Shown here piece by piece: positions 50,683 to 60,089 of a stretch of 64,000 bases of DNA (the first letter of the stretch is position 1; each line of letters opens with the position of its first letter). This DNA is from Rhizobium vallis. GTDB lineage: Bacteria; Pseudomonadota; Alphaproteobacteria; Rhizobiales; Rhizobiaceae. The notes below the pieces were generated by a model, which saw nothing but the letters and a program-made list of their open reading frames with translations, had not been told where the DNA came from and did no database searches. The translations under genes were made by a program, and so were the position numbers. The stretch spans positions 980,851 through 1,044,850 of the forward strand of contig NZ_ML133686.1 in assembly GCF_003985155.1 (NCBI RefSeq), read 5' to 3'.

Positions 50683-52001
50683 CGGATATTGTTTCTCCCA
50701 CAGCTGGCGTCACCGTCTCCAAGGCGCCTGCACGCCGTGATATCGGCATCAAGCGCCGCTACGCCGCCGAGCGCCGGTTCCAGGCCTACGGCATCGCTGC
50801 CATCGCCTTTGGCCTCGTCTTCCTCTTCATCCTGCTGTGGACGGTGATCGGCAAAGGCTATACCGCCTTCCAGCAGACCGCGGTCACCCTGCCGATCGAA
50901 TTCACCGAGAAGACGATCGACCCGAACAACAAGCGTGCGACCGATCCCTCGGTTCTGGTCGCCGCCAACTACCCGGTTCTCCTGCGCGACGCGATCGTCA
51001 AACAGCTTGGTATCAATGCCTCGAGCCGCCCCGATGTGCGAGATGCAACCGCCATGCTCTCCAAGGGTGCGCCGGTCCAGCTGCGTGACATGGTCGTTGC
51101 CGATCCCTCCATCATCGGCAAGACGGTCAATGTGACGGTGCTTGCCGACGCCAATATCGACAGCGCCAACAAGGGCCAGATCGATCTTTCGGTCGATGAG
51201 AAGAACCGCAAGGTCAACGACAAGCAGGTTGCCTGGATGAACGAGCTGAAGGCGAGCGGCGCTCTCCACAAGCAGTTCAACACCGGCCTCTTCGTCAACG
51301 GGAATTCCAGCCGTCCGGAGGCCGCAGGCCTAGGCGTCGCCCTCATCGGCTCGCTCTACCTGATGCTGATCGTGCTGGCGCTTTCTCTGCCGATCGGTGT
51401 TGCCGCCTCGATCTATCTCGAGGAGTTTGCGCCGAAGAACAAGCTGACGGACCTGATCGAGGTCAACATCAACAACCTCGCCGCCGTCCCTTCCATCGTC
51501 TATGGTCTGCTCGGCCTTTCCGTCTTCATCAACTTCGTCGGCATGCCGCGTTCGGCGTCGCTGGTCGGTGGCCTGGTGCTGACGCTGATGACCCTGCCGA
51601 CGATCATCATCGCGACGCGCGCGGCTCTGCGCGCCGTGCCGCCGTCCATCCGCGCCGCAGCGCTTGGCCTCGGCGCCTCGAAAATGCAGATGGTATTCCA
51701 CCATGTCCTGCCGCTTGCCATGCCCGGCATCTTGACGGGCACGATCATCGGCCTTGCGCACGCGCTCGGCGAAACCGCGCCGCTGCTGCTCATCGGCATG
51801 GTCGCCTTCGTCGCCAACGCGCCGACGACACCGCTCGATCCCTCGACGGCTCTGCCCGTGCAGGTCTATATGTGGGCCAACGAGGCCGAACGTGCCTTCG
51901 TGGAGCGTACTTCGGGTGCCATCATCGTCCTGCTCCTGTTCCTGATCGTCATGAACATGGGCGCCATCCTCTTGCGTCGTCGCTTCGAGCGCCGCTGGTA
52001 A
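50679..52001 (+). CDS. pstA: Phosphate ABC transporter permease PstA
   Basis: 440 residues. As with PstC there is an added N-terminal segment: one membrane helix (~45-70) and a ~170-residue periplasmic part. The core carries YLEEFAPKNKLTDLIEVNINNLAAVPSIVYGLLGL and ALGLGASKMQMVFHHVLPLAMPGILTG. Start 50679 forms ATGA with pstC. Fifteen bases separate it from pstB. Confidence 0.9.
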   Translation: MTDIVSPTAGVTVSKAPARRDIGIKRRYAAERRFQAYGIAAIAFGLVFLFILLWTVIGKGYTAFQQTAVTLPIEFTEKTIDPNNKRATDPSVLVAANYPVLLRDAIVKQLGINASSRPDVRDATAMLSKGAPVQLRDMVVADPSIIGKTVNVTVLADANIDSANKGQIDLSVDEKNRKVNDKQVAWMNELKASGALHKQFNTGLFVNGNSSRPEAAGLGVALIGSLYLMLIVLALSLPIGVAASIYLEEFAPKNKLTDLIEVNINNLAAVPSIVYGLLGLSVFINFVGMPRSASLVGGLVLTLMTLPTIIIATRAALRAVPPSIRAAALGLGASKMQMVFHHVLPLAMPGILTGTIIGLAHALGETAPLLLIGMVAFVANAPTTPLDPSTALPVQVYMWANEAERAFVERTSGAIIVLLLFLIVMNMGAILLRRRFERRW

Positions 52002-52016
52002 ACGGAGTTAAACATC

Positions 52017-52832
52017 ATGAACATGTTGACGGAAGCTGCAGTTGAAAAGGCGCTGGATCAGAAGATGAGCAACGTCCCGTATAAGATGATCGGCCAGGAT
52101 GTCTCGGTTTACTACGGCGAGAAGCGCGCGCTTTTCGATGTGAACCTGAACATCCGCGAAAACACCGTAACCGCGCTGATCGGCCCGTCCGGCTGCGGCA
52201 AGTCGACCTTCCTGCGGTCGCTCAACCGCATGAACGACACGATCGACGGCTGCCGCGTCACGGGCAAGATCACGCTCGACAGCGACGATATCTATGATCC
52301 CGATATCGACGTCGTCGAACTTCGCGCCCGCGTCGGCATGGTCTTCCAGAAGCCGAACCCGTTCCCGAAGACGATCTATGAAAACGTCTCTTACGGCCCG
52401 CGCATCCATGGCCTTGCCAAGTCCAAGGCCGATCTCGATCAGATCGTCGAGACCAGCCTGCAGCGCGCCGGCCTCTGGAACGAGGTCAAGGACCGCGTGC
52501 ACGAATCCGGCACCGGCCTGTCGGGCGGTCAGCAGCAGCGCCTCTGCATTGCCCGCGCCGTCGCCGTCAGCCCGGAAGTCATCCTGATGGACGAGCCGTG
52601 CTCGGCGCTCGACCCGATCGCCACCGCCAAGGTCGAGGAACTGATCCACGAACTGCGCGAGAACTACACGATCGTCATCGTCACGCATTCCATGCAGCAG
52701 GCCGCGCGCGTCTCGCAGCGCACCGCCATGTTCCACCTCGGCAACCTCGTCGAGGAGAACGACACCGACAAGATGTTCACCAATCCGGACGATCCGCGCA
52801 CCCAGGACTACATCATGGGTCGCTTCGGCTGA
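52017..52832 (+). CDS. pstB: Phosphate ABC transporter ATP-binding protein
   Basis: 271 residues. Walker [10 protein letters not shown] (56-64), Q-loop [18 protein letters not shown], signature [14 protein letters not shown], Walker [13 protein letters not shown] and switch His THSMQQA. The PstB hallmark FQKPNPFP is intact. GGAG precedes the start; an ATG two codons later is an alternative. Confidence 0.94.
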   Translation: MNMLTEAAVEKALDQKMSNVPYKMIGQDVSVYYGEKRALFDVNLNIRENTVTALIGPSGCGKSTFLRSLNRMNDTIDGCRVTGKITLDSDDIYDPDIDVVELRARVGMVFQKPNPFPKTIYENVSYGPRIHGLAKSKADLDQIVETSLQRAGLWNEVKDRVHESGTGLSGGQQQRLCIARAVAVSPEVILMDEPCSALDPIATAKVEELIHELRENYTIVIVTHSMQQAARVSQRTAMFHLGNLVEENDTDKMFTNPDDPRTQDYIMGRFG

Positions 52833-52876
52833 TTTTGGTGACACCAAGCCTTCCCGTTATTCGAGGATAAAGCCCC

Positions 52877-53590
52877 ATGGCATCGACACATATTTTTTCT
52901 GCCTATGATGATGATCTGAAGTTCCTGTCCAGGCGGATTTCCGAAATGGGCGGCCTGGCTGAGCAGATGGTCAGCGAATCCGTACGGGCGCTGGTCAACG
53001 GCGATACGGCGTTGGCGCAGAAGGTCATCTCCGACGACGTGATCCTCGATCACGCCGAACGCGAAATCGGCGACAAGGCGATCGTCACGATCGCCCGCCG
53101 TCAGCCGATGGCCTCGGACCTGCGCGAAATCATGGGTTCGATCCGCATCGCCGCCGATCTCGAACGCGTCGGCGATCTCGGCAAGAACACTGCCAAACGC
53201 GTCATCGCGGTCCAGAGCACCGGCGTTCCCCGCAAGCTCGCCCGCGGTCTCGAGCATCTGTCCGAGCTGGCGCTCGTCCAGCTCAAGGAAGTGCTCGACG
53301 TCTACACGACGCGCGCCGTCGACAAGGCGAATGCGATCCGCGAACGCGACAACGAGATCGACGCGATGTACACGTCGCTGTTCCGCGAACTCCTGACCTA
53401 CATGATGGAAGATCCGCGCAACATCACCAGCTGTACGCATCTTCTCTTCTGCGCCAAGAACATCGAGCGCATCGGCGACCACGCGACCAACATCGCGGAG
53501 ACCATCTACTACATGGCGACCGGCGCACAGCCGGAAGGCGATCGTCCGAAGGACGACAGCGCCAACACCGTCGGCGCGGTCACGGAATAA
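52877..53590 (+). CDS. phoU: Phosphate transport system regulator PhoU
   Basis: 237 residues, two three-helix bundles. Each has the metal-binding-type motif: LREIMGSIRIAADLERVGDLGKNTAKR (about 78-105) and NITSCTHLLFCAKNIERIGDHATNIAE (~175-205). It connects the Pst importer with PhoR and holds the Pho regulon off when phosphate is plentiful. GAGG lies upstream. A hairpin follows before phoB. Confidence 0.92.
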   Translation: MASTHIFSAYDDDLKFLSRRISEMGGLAEQMVSESVRALVNGDTALAQKVISDDVILDHAEREIGDKAIVTIARRQPMASDLREIMGSIRIAADLERVGDLGKNTAKRVIAVQSTGVPRKLARGLEHLSELALVQLKEVLDVYTTRAVDKANAIRERDNEIDAMYTSLFRELLTYMMEDPRNITSCTHLLFCAKNIERIGDHATNIAETIYYMATGAQPEGDRPKDDSANTVGAVTE

Positions 53591-53626
53591 CGGTTCCGGA
53601 CCGGCCGCCCCGGCCAGAAGATTGCG

Positions 53627-53648
53627 TGCGCGCCCGTCCGGGCGCGCA
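53627..53648 (+). terminator. Hairpin between phoU and phoB
   Basis: TGCGCGCCCG-TC-CGGGCGCGCA, ten perfect pairs with a 2-base loop centre (the real loop is larger), 36 bases after the phoU stop. No T run; it may only partly separate phoB from pst-phoU. Confidence 0.6.
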
Positions 53649-53737
53649 AAGAGGTCGCAGCCAATTCTGAATTTGCGCAGGATGCATTGCTTAAATCACC
53701 CCCGGTTTAAGGATCATGCGCGAGGAGACCGACACGC

Positions 53738-54421
53738 ATGATCCCGAGAGTTGCAGTTGTTGAAGACGAGGAAGCCCTCAGCGTGCTTCTTCGCTACAAT
53801 CTCGAAGCGGAAGGCTTCGAGGTCGATACCATCCTTCGTGGCGACGAAGCCGAAATCAGGCTTCAGGAGCGCACGCCCGATCTGCTCATCCTGGACTGGA
53901 TGCTGCCCGGCGTCTCCGGCATCGAGCTCTGCCGGCGCCTGCGCATGCGGCCGGAAACCGAGCGCCTGCCGATCATCATGCTGACGGCGCGCGGCGAAGA
54001 GAGCGAGCGCGTCCGTGGGCTTTCGACGGGCGCCGACGATTACGTCGTCAAGCCCTTCTCGACGCCCGAACTCGTTGCCCGCGTCAAGGCGATGCTGCGC
54101 CGCGCCCGTCCGGAAGTGCTGTCGACGGTGCTGAAGTGCGGCGATATCGAGCTCGACCGCGAAACCCACCGCGTCCATCGCAAGACCCGCGAAGTCCGCC
54201 TCGGCCCCACCGAATTCCGCCTGCTGGAATTCCTGATGTCGTCGCCGGGCAGGGTCTTCTCCCGCTCGCAGCTTCTGGACGGCGTCTGGGGCCACGACAT
54301 CTATGTCGACGAACGCACCGTCGACGTCCATGTCGGCCGTCTGCGCAAGGCGCTGAACTTTTCCAACATGCAGGACGTCATCCGCACCGTCCGCGGCGCC
54401 GGTTACTCGATGGAAGCCTGA
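53738..54421 (+). CDS. phoB: Phosphate regulon response regulator
   Basis: 227 residues. The receiver has acidic VEDEE (9-12), phosphoacceptor Asp53 in LLILDWMLPG, Thr in MLTARG and Lys in VVKPF. The OmpR-type winged helix follows with LTPTEFRLL-like LGPTEFRLLEFLMSSPGRVFSRSQLLD and RTVDVHVGRLRKAL. Phosphorylated by PhoR; binds Pho boxes such as the one before pstS. Confidence 0.92.
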   Translation: MIPRVAVVEDEEALSVLLRYNLEAEGFEVDTILRGDEAEIRLQERTPDLLILDWMLPGVSGIELCRRLRMRPETERLPIIMLTARGEESERVRGLSTGADDYVVKPFSTPELVARVKAMLRRARPEVLSTVLKCGDIELDRETHRVHRKTREVRLGPTEFRLLEFLMSSPGRVFSRSQLLDGVWGHDIYVDERTVDVHVGRLRKALNFSNMQDVIRTVRGAGYSMEA

Positions 54422-54530
54422 GGGCTGCTCGAAAAATATGCAGCAGCTTTGCGCTCGGCTCAGTTTGGTTCATTGAGTTGGTGCCTGCAGAGCTAGCGGT
54501 CCTTGCTGCGTAGGTTCCCCACACTCCTTC

Positions 54531-54553
54531 ATCCTCGGGCTCGACCCGAGGAT
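54531..54553. repeat. Palindrome left of the GIY-YIG gene
   Basis: ATCCTCGGG-CTCGA-CCCGAGGAT, nine perfect pairs. Reading outwards to inwards it matches the reverse complement of 54915-54937 at all but a few bases, with a compensating C-G/G-C change in the stem. Confidence 0.7.
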
Positions 54554-54606
54554 CCATGCGGAGAGCACCGCGGGTAAGGCGGCGGGGGTATCAGTGCAGC
54601 CGGATC

Positions 54607-54891
54607 TCACCACAGCGTGAGATAGAGATCTTTCCAATCGGGATTCATGGCCTCGACAAGATCGATCTTCCATTGCCGGTACCAGCGTTTCAACGATTTC
54701 TCGCGCTGGATCGCGCTGCCGATATCCCAATGTTCCTCGTACCAGACGAGGCGGGTGCAGCCGTATTTCCAGGCAAATCCCGGCGTCAGCCCCTCGCGAT
54801 GCTCATAGATGCGACGCTCCAGATCGGATGTCACGCCGATATAGAGCGTGCCATTTTTCTGGTTGGTCACGATGTAAACATATCCGGCCAT
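54607..54891 (-). CDS. GIY-YIG domain endonuclease-like protein
   Basis: 94 residues, a single GIY-YIG domain of the short YhbQ/URI-type: YVYIVTNQKNGTLYIGVTSDLERRIYEHREG has the two conserved Tyr motifs, the Arg (DLERR) and His. GCTRLVWYEEHWDIGSAIQREKSLKRWYRQWK follows, with the catalytic-type Glu in QREKSLK. The start at 54891 matches the family; 29 further codons upstream run through the flanking palindrome and are not supported. Such genes are often present in many copies in alphaproteobacteria. Function unclear: a nuclease for mobility or repair is inferred. Confidence 0.78.
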   Translation of the reverse strand: MAGYVYIVTNQKNGTLYIGVTSDLERRIYEHREGLTPGFAWKYGCTRLVWYEEHWDIGSAIQREKSLKRWYRQWKIDLVEAMNPDWKDLYLTLW

Positions 54892-54914
54892 GAAGGCAGA
54901 GTGCTTGGTCGTGG

Positions 54915-54937
54915 ATGCTCGGGTCAAGCCCGAGCAT
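54915..54937. repeat. Palindrome right of the GIY-YIG gene
   Basis: ATGCTCGGG-TCAAG-CCCGAGCAT, nine perfect pairs. Inverted relative to the copy at 54531-54553, so the two bracket the nuclease gene. Confidence 0.7.
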
Positions 54938-55130
54938 GACGGAGGTTGAGGGGCGCGATCGGCAGGAGGCGCGGCCACACTCGTATTTTGTCACCTATCG
55001 CGGTACTGCCACAGATAGCCAGCAAAATTGTGCGGCGGTTTTGCCGGGAAAAGCACGACCTGGCTTTTCCGCGATACGCGTAGGGGAAACTAAAGCGAAA
55101 AGCCTGAGCGCTTCCATTCCACTCGCATAA

Positions 55131-55156
55131 AAAAACGGGCCACTCGGCCCGTTTTT
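55131..55156. terminator. Terminator of gcrA
   Basis: AAAAACGGGCC-ACTC-GGCCCGTTTTT: GC core of seven pairs flanked by A/T runs, so it works in both directions. It starts 24 bases beyond the gcrA stop on the minus strand. Confidence 0.88.
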
Positions 55157-55179
55157 CACGTTTACGATGCTTTGCCCGT

Positions 55180-55713
55180 TCAGCTGACGCGGGCCGCCGC
55201 CCTGCGGCGTTCGTTGACCGGCTGGTAGGCAAGCTTCTGGTGATAGCCGCAATAAGGCGAATTGTCTGGGGATTCGCAGCCGCAGAAGTGGAAGTCGTCC
55301 TTCAGCGGATCGCCGACCGGCCACTTGCAGGTGCGTTCGGTCAGTTCCGTCAGGCCGAGGCGGCGCGAAATCGGCACCACCACGTTGCCCTTCGGCACAT
55401 ATTCCATTTCCTCGATCGTTTCGATCTCGATCTCTTCCTTCAGCATCGTTGCGCCCTGCTGGCGGGTAACGGTGCGGGTGGCGATGCGCGAGGCATAGTT
55501 CGGTGCGCGCGGCGCCGATGTCGTGCGTTTGGGCGTTCGCGCCGTGGCGGCAGTGCCGCCGGCCTTGGCGCGGCCCGGAAGGCTCAGTCGATGCACCTTG
55601 CCGATGACAGCATTTCTGCTCACTCCGCCAAGCTGCGCCGCGATCTGGCTGGCGCTCAGTCCTTCGGACCAAAGCTTCTTGAGTTTCTCGACCCGCTCGT
55701 CTGTCCAGTTCAT
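55180..55713 (-). CDS. gcrA: GcrA cell cycle regulator
   Basis: 177 residues. The N-terminal DNA-binding part (1-45) is WTDERVEKLKKLWSEGLSAS, QIAAQLGGVSRNAVIGKVHR, the diagnostic GcrA helix-turn-helix. A basic/Ala-rich linker and an acidic middle follow, then a Cys-containing C-terminal part (RTCKWPVGDP, FHFCGC, PYCGYH) that binds sigma-70 in Caulobacter. GcrA activates promoters with methylated GANTC sites. Four such sites cluster 147-183 bp upstream of this gene. Confidence 0.9.
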   Translation of the reverse strand: MNWTDERVEKLKKLWSEGLSASQIAAQLGGVSRNAVIGKVHRLSLPGRAKAGGTAATARTPKRTTSAPRAPNYASRIATRTVTRQQGATMLKEEIEIETIEEMEYVPKGNVVVPISRRLGLTELTERTCKWPVGDPLKDDFHFCGCESPDNSPYCGYHQKLAYQPVNERRRAAARVS

Positions 55714-55859
55714 GCCCTGTCTCCACCTTTTGCGTTGGTGATGGCAGAATCCCTCACCGTTGTCCCGGAAGCCTCCGAAACAAGAAACGCCTGATCAATT
55801 TTGGTGACTAGTTCCGCCGCATGCAGTCTAGTAATTGAACTTTAACCTAGTGTGAGCCT

Positions 55860-55896
55860 GACTCCGTGACAAGAGTCGCATGAATCCGGATGAATC
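55860..55896. promoter_or_regulatory. Cluster of four GANTC (CcrM) sites
   Basis: GACTC 55860, GAGTC 55873, GAATC 55882 and GAATC 55892. From base composition about one site per 250-300 bp is expected. GcrA-dependent promoters are controlled through methylation of such sites, and the cluster lies upstream of gcrA itself. Confidence 0.65.
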
Positions 55897-55967
55897 GAAT
55901 TCCGAGTTTTCCCCAACTTGCTGCCCCTGCGTGTCATTTCTGCAATAATGCCTGTTGAAGGCTGAAA

Positions 55968-56072
55968 ATGCCGCTGTACAAGCTTGCTGCATACGCTAAG
56001 GGCGCAGTTTTGTTGACATTGCAGCGCGAAAAGGAAATAGTACCGATCGCCGCCGCAAGGCGGCATTTTTGA
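55968..56072 (+). CDS. Possible 34-residue leader peptide or small protein before argD
   Basis: ATG 55968 has GAAGG 6 bases upstream; the frame runs to TGA 56070-56072. The peptide starts MPLYKLAAYAKGAVLLTLQ and ends with AAARRHF, the two adjacent Arg codons AGG-CGG (56058-56063) lying in the loop and 3' arm of a hairpin whose T run contains the stop. A leader controlling argD by ribosome position is possible, but the hairpin sits inside the ORF rather than after it, unlike textbook attenuators. It could also be a chance ORF. Confidence 0.35.
   Translation: MPLYKLAAYAKGAVLLTLQREKEIVPIAAARRHF
56049..56070 (+). terminator. Terminator-like hairpin in the argD leader
   Basis: GCCGCC-GCAA-GGCGGC-ATTTTT: six perfect GC pairs and a T run, 69 bp before argD. 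AAAATGCCGC at 55965-55974 is exactly complementary to GCGGCATTTT at 56060-56069 and could open the hairpin. Confidence 0.6.
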
Positions 56073-56138
56073 TTTTTCGGGCCTGGTTTTCTTAGCCGGA
56101 GTCAGTCGCCCCATAACTTTAGATCGGGAGATCGCGCC

Positions 56139-57338
56139 ATGGCTGAAGCCGCGCCGCTTTATGACACCTATTCTCGTGCCCCGCTGCGGTTCGAGCGAGG
56201 CGAGGGCGTGTGGCTGATCACTGAAAGCGGCGAGCGATATCTCGATTTCGGCGCGGGCGTTGCCGTTACTTCAGTCGGCCACAGCAATCCGCATGTTGTG
56301 GGCGCGCTGAAGGAGCAGGCCGACAAGGTCTGGCACCTCTCGAACATCTATGAAATCCCGGGTCAGGAGCGCCTGGCAAAACGCCTGACGGACGCCACCT
56401 TCGCCGACAAGGTGTTCTTCACCAATTCGGGTGCGGAAGCGCTCGAATGCGCGATCAAGACGGCGCGCCGCTACCAGTTTTCCAAGGGCCATCCCGAGCG
56501 GTTCCATATCATCACTTTCGAGGGCGCTTTCCACGGCCGGACGCTCGCTACGATCGCCGCAGGCGGCCAGGAGAAATATCTCGAAGGCTTCGGCCCCAAG
56601 GCGCCGGGCTTCGATCAGGTGCCTTTCGGCGACATCGAAGCGGTCCGCGCCGCGATCACCGATGCGACGGCCGCAATCCTCATCGAGCCGGTGCAGGGCG
56701 AGGGCGGTGTCCGTCCTGCCACCAACGAGTTCATGAAGGCGCTTCGCCAGATCTGCGACGAGAACGGCCTGCTGCTGATCCTCGACGAAGTCCAGAGCGG
56801 CGTCGGCCGCACCGGCAAGCTCTTCGCCCACGAATGGTCGGGCATCACTCCCGATATCATGGCTGTCGCCAAGGGCATCGGCGGCGGTTTCCCGCTCGGC
56901 GCCTGCCTTGCCACGGCTGAAGCCGCCTCCGGCATGAAGGCCGGCACCCATGGTTCGACCTACGGCGGCAATCCGCTCGCCATGGCCGTCGGCGGCGCCG
57001 TGCTCGACATCATCCTTGCCGATGGTTTTCTCCAGCATGTGCGCGACGTCGCGCTGGTTTTCCGCCAGGGTCTCGCCTCGCTGAAGGATCGATATCCCGA
57101 TGTGATCGAGGATATCAGAGGCGAGGGGCTGTTGCTCGGCATCAAGGCTGCCATTCCCTCGGCCGAACTGCTGCAGGCAATCCGCGCCGCCCATCTGCTC
57201 GGCGTACCCGCCGGCGATAACGTCATCCGCCTTCTGCCGCCCCTCGTCGTCACCGCCGAGGAAGCGCGCGAGGGCCTCGTCCGTATCGAGCGCGCCGCCG
57301 AGAGCATTCGCGCCTCCAAGGTCAAGAAGACGGCTTGA
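56139..57338 (+). CDS. argD: Acetylornithine aminotransferase
   Basis: 399 residues, class III PLP aminotransferase. [50 protein letters not shown] and the PLP lysine in [15 protein letters not shown] are present. Converts N-acetylglutamate semialdehyde to acetylornithine and may also act on succinyl-diaminopimelate precursors. A GGGAG stretch lies before the ATG. First gene of argD-argF-hslO. Confidence 0.92.
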   Translation: MAEAAPLYDTYSRAPLRFERGEGVWLITESGERYLDFGAGVAVTSVGHSNPHVVGALKEQADKVWHLSNIYEIPGQERLAKRLTDATFADKVFFTNSGAEALECAIKTARRYQFSKGHPERFHIITFEGAFHGRTLATIAAGGQEKYLEGFGPKAPGFDQVPFGDIEAVRAAITDATAAILIEPVQGEGGVRPATNEFMKALRQICDENGLLLILDEVQSGVGRTGKLFAHEWSGITPDIMAVAKGIGGGFPLGACLATAEAASGMKAGTHGSTYGGNPLAMAVGGAVLDIILADGFLQHVRDVALVFRQGLASLKDRYPDVIEDIRGEGLLLGIKAAIPSAELLQAIRAAHLLGVPAGDNVIRLLPPLVVTAEEAREGLVRIERAAESIRASKVKKTA

Positions 57339-57379
57339 ACGGATTGCCGCCCTCGGGCGCACGCATAGGTAAGAACACG

Positions 57380-58294
57380 ATGACTCCTAAACATTTCCTC
57401 GACCTTTCGGCGGTCACATCAGCCGATCTCAGAACGATCATGAACGATGCGCTCGCCCGCAAGCAGGCCTTCAAGGCCGGCAAGGACGACAAGCCGCTCG
57501 CCGGCAAGATGCTGGCGATGATCTTCGAAAAGCCGTCGACGCGCACCCGCGTCTCCTTCGACGTCGGCATGCGCCAGCTCGGCGGCGAAACGCTGTTCCT
57601 CTCCGGCACCGAGATGCAGCTCGGCCGCGCCGAGACCATCGGCGACACCGCCAAGGTGCTGTCGCGCTACGTCGATGCGATCATGATCCGCACGACGGAG
57701 CATTCCAGGCTGCTGGAGCTGGCCGAGCATGCGACCGTACCTGTCATCAATGCGCTGACGGACGATACTCATCCCTGCCAGATCATGGCCGATATCATGA
57801 CCTTCGAAGAGCATCGCGGCCCGATCAAGGGCAAGACCATCGCCTGGACGGGTGACGGCAACAATGTGCTGCATTCGCTGGTCGAAGGTGCTGCCCGTTT
57901 CGGCTATCGCATGAACATGGCCGTGCCCCTTGGTTCCGAGCCCAAGGATCACTATCTGAACTGGGCCCGCGATGAGGGCGCCGAAATCATGCTCTGCCAT
58001 GATGCCGACCGTGCGGTCGCCGGCGTCGATTGCGTGGTGACCGATACCTGGGTCTCCATGAATCAGGAACATCGGGCCCGGGGTCATAATGTTTTCCAGC
58101 CTTACCAGGTCAATGCGGCCTTGATGGCGAAAGCAGGCAATGATGCATTGTTCATGCATTGCCTGCCGGCTCATCGCGGTGAGGAAGTGACGGACGACGT
58201 GATCGACGGTCCGCAATCCGTGGTCTTCGATGAGGCGGAAAACCGCCTTCACGCGCAGAAGTCGATTCTTGCTTGGTGCCTGGGCGCGATCTGA
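57380..58294 (+). CDS. argF: Ornithine carbamoyltransferase
   Basis: 304 residues. [15 protein letters not shown] binds carbamoyl phosphate; [13 protein letters not shown] and the C-terminal [15 protein letters not shown] bind ornithine. Makes citrulline. 41 bp after argD; start 57380 fits the family's N-terminus and has AGGTAAG upstream. Confidence 0.93.
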   Translation: MTPKHFLDLSAVTSADLRTIMNDALARKQAFKAGKDDKPLAGKMLAMIFEKPSTRTRVSFDVGMRQLGGETLFLSGTEMQLGRAETIGDTAKVLSRYVDAIMIRTTEHSRLLELAEHATVPVINALTDDTHPCQIMADIMTFEEHRGPIKGKTIAWTGDGNNVLHSLVEGAARFGYRMNMAVPLGSEPKDHYLNWARDEGAEIMLCHDADRAVAGVDCVVTDTWVSMNQEHRARGHNVFQPYQVNAALMAKAGNDALFMHCLPAHRGEEVTDDVIDGPQSVVFDEAENRLHAQKSILAWCLGAI

Positions 58295-58385
58295 ACCATA
58301 ATCGGACGCCGCGAGTCAAAGACCCGCGGCCGCGCGAGCGAAAGGGCACGCTAGCCCATCGCTCTGAAAACTAGGAGTGAAAGCC

Positions 58386-59387
58386 ATGGCAGAAGCTGCA
58401 GCCGCCCTCGGCCAGTTCGATTTCGCCGGCGATGACCATGTCGTCCCTTTTCAGGTGGAGGGTCTGGATGTGCGCGGCCGCGCCGTCCAGCTCGGCCCCA
58501 TGCTCGATGCGATCCTCGAGCGCCATCACTATCCGGCACCTGTCGCCCGCCTGCTCGCCGAAGTCGTCGTGCTGACGGTGCTGCTCGGCACCTCGTTGAA
58601 GTTCGAAGGCAAGTTTACGGTACAGACCAAGGGCGATGGCCCGGTCGACCTTCTCGTCGCCGATTTCTCGACGCCGGAAAATGTCCGCGCCTATGCGCGT
58701 TTCGATCAGGCGCTGCTCGCCAAGGCGGTTGCGGCAGGTGAGACCGAGCCGGAGCAATTGCTCGGCAAGGGCGTGCTCGCCTTCACCATCGATCAGGGCA
58801 AGTTCAGCCAGCCCTACCAGGGCATCGTCGCGCTCGACGGCACCTCGCTCGAGGAAATCGCCGGCGTCTATTTCCGTCAGTCGGAGCAGATCCCGACGCG
58901 CGTGCGTCTTGCGGCTGCCGAGCTGTTCGATCGCGACGAGGCCGGCAAGCCGCGCCATCGCTGGCGGGCGGGCGGCCTCGTCGCCCAGTTCCTGCCGGAG
59001 GCGCCGGAGCGCATGCGCCAGCCGGATCTTCACGGCGGCGACGGCGACACCGGCAGCCGCCCGCATGGCGAGGACGATGCCTGGGTCGAAGCCCGGTCGC
59101 TGGTTGAGACCATCGACGCCGATGAACTCACCGATCCGCTTGTTGGCACCGAAAGGCTACTGTTCCGGCTCTTCCATGAGCGCGGCGTCCGCGTCTACGA
59201 ACCGCGGGCGGTCTTCGATCGCTGCAGCTGTTCGCGGGAAAAGATCGGCAGCGTGCTGAAGGGTTTCAGCGCCGAGGAGATCGAAGCCAGCCAGGAAAAT
59301 GGCGAGATCGCAGTCACCTGCGAATTCTGCTCGACCACCTACCGCTTCGAGCCGACCGAACTTCAGCCGGCGGAACAAAAAGCCTAG
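58386..59387 (+). CDS. hslO: Redox-regulated chaperone Hsp33
   Basis: 333 residues. The N-terminal substrate-binding domain includes [29 protein letters not shown]. The C-terminal zinc switch is CSC and, about 28 residues on, CEFC. Oxidation of these Cys releases zinc and turns on holdase activity. AGGAG is eight bases before ATG 58386. Its TAG overlaps the stop of the convergent apaG in a CTAG. Confidence 0.9.
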   Translation: MAEAAAALGQFDFAGDDHVVPFQVEGLDVRGRAVQLGPMLDAILERHHYPAPVARLLAEVVVLTVLLGTSLKFEGKFTVQTKGDGPVDLLVADFSTPENVRAYARFDQALLAKAVAAGETEPEQLLGKGVLAFTIDQGKFSQPYQGIVALDGTSLEEIAGVYFRQSEQIPTRVRLAAAELFDRDEAGKPRHRWRAGGLVAQFLPEAPERMRQPDLHGGDGDTGSRPHGEDDAWVEARSLVETIDADELTDPLVGTERLLFRLFHERGVRVYEPRAVFDRCSCSREKIGSVLKGFSAEEIEASQENGEIAVTCEFCSTTYRFEPTELQPAEQKA

Positions 59388-59776
59388 TTAAGCACGCGCA
59401 GCAGCCCCGGTGAATCCAGCGAGAAGGCGGGTATGTCGACATCGAACAGCTCGCCTTCGTCCGTTTCCATCTGGTAATGGCCGAACATCAGGCCGGAGGG
59501 CGTATCGAGCGGGCAGCCGGAGGAATATTCGTAGGTGTCGCCGGGGCTGAGCCGCGGCTGTTCGCCGACGACGCCCGGGCCGGTCACCTCGTCCACCTGG
59601 CCGTTCTGGTCGGTGATGTTCCAGTAGCGGTTGACCAGGCGAACGGCTATGCCGGAATTGTTGCTGATGACAATCCGGTAACCCCAGACATAGCGGTCGT
59701 CTTCCGGATCGGATTGCTCCTCCAGATAGAACGGTTCGACTACAACTTCGATCTCTCTTGTGAGGGCGCGATACAT
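59384..59776 (-). CDS. apaG: ApaG/DUF525 domain protein
   Basis: 130 residues, the usual ApaG length, one fibronectin-like beta domain: [81 protein letters not shown]. Linked to cobalt/magnesium resistance in E. coli; molecular function unsettled. AAGGTG lies seven bases before ATG 59776. Confidence 0.9.
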   Translation of the reverse strand: MYRALTREIEVVVEPFYLEEQSDPEDDRYVWGYRIVISNNSGIAVRLVNRYWNITDQNGQVDEVTGPGVVGEQPRLSPGDTYEYSSGCPLDTPSGLMFGHYQMETDEGELFDVDIPAFSLDSPGLLRVLN

Positions 59777-60089
59777 GCCTTGCACCTTAGTCAAGATATG
59801 TTACCCGTATCTTATAAGAGGCCCTGTCCGTCAAGGAACGGAGCGTTGATCAATGATGAAACAATCATGATCGAAGGGTTTTTGATCGTTAAGCCTAATT
59901 CTCAGTGTTAATTTTACTGCGGAACGCCGGCGTCAGCGGACTTGTTCCGCATCCCACGGATAAACCCCCGTGAATTCCACCCGTGAGGCTAGCGAGCCGG
60001 ACCCCGGTTGGGGCCGGCCGCCATTGTCTTGGATATAGAGCATGATGTCGTCCGAAAACCGTTCACACTTTTCGGCATCATGCTCCGGA
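59777..60089. other. 313-bp region between apaG and metZ without a gene
   Basis: Holds an apaG-side TTGACG/TATAAG promoter-like stretch (59800-59840 region, minus strand), a bulged GC hairpin (59996-60018) and the RIME-like palindrome (60038-60085) near the metZ stop. No ORF with a ribosome-binding site. Confidence 0.6.
60038..60085. repeat. RIME-like palindrome, module A only, copy 5
   Basis: 48 bp with arms GAGCATGATG/CATCATGCTC and an inner CGAAAA...TTTTCG stem. Its reverse complement aligns with 36200-36247; the centre AGTGTGAACGGTTTT links it to copies 1, 2 and 4. Confidence 0.78.

Larger units (their letters stand above)
55714..56138. other. 425-bp divergent region between gcrA and argD
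   Basis: Contains four GANTC sites within 37 bp (55860-55896), an unlisted 34-codon ORF (55968-56072), a terminator-like hairpin (56049-56070), a TTGACA box at 56013-56018 and a fifth GANTC at 56099-56103. Confidence 0.7.
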
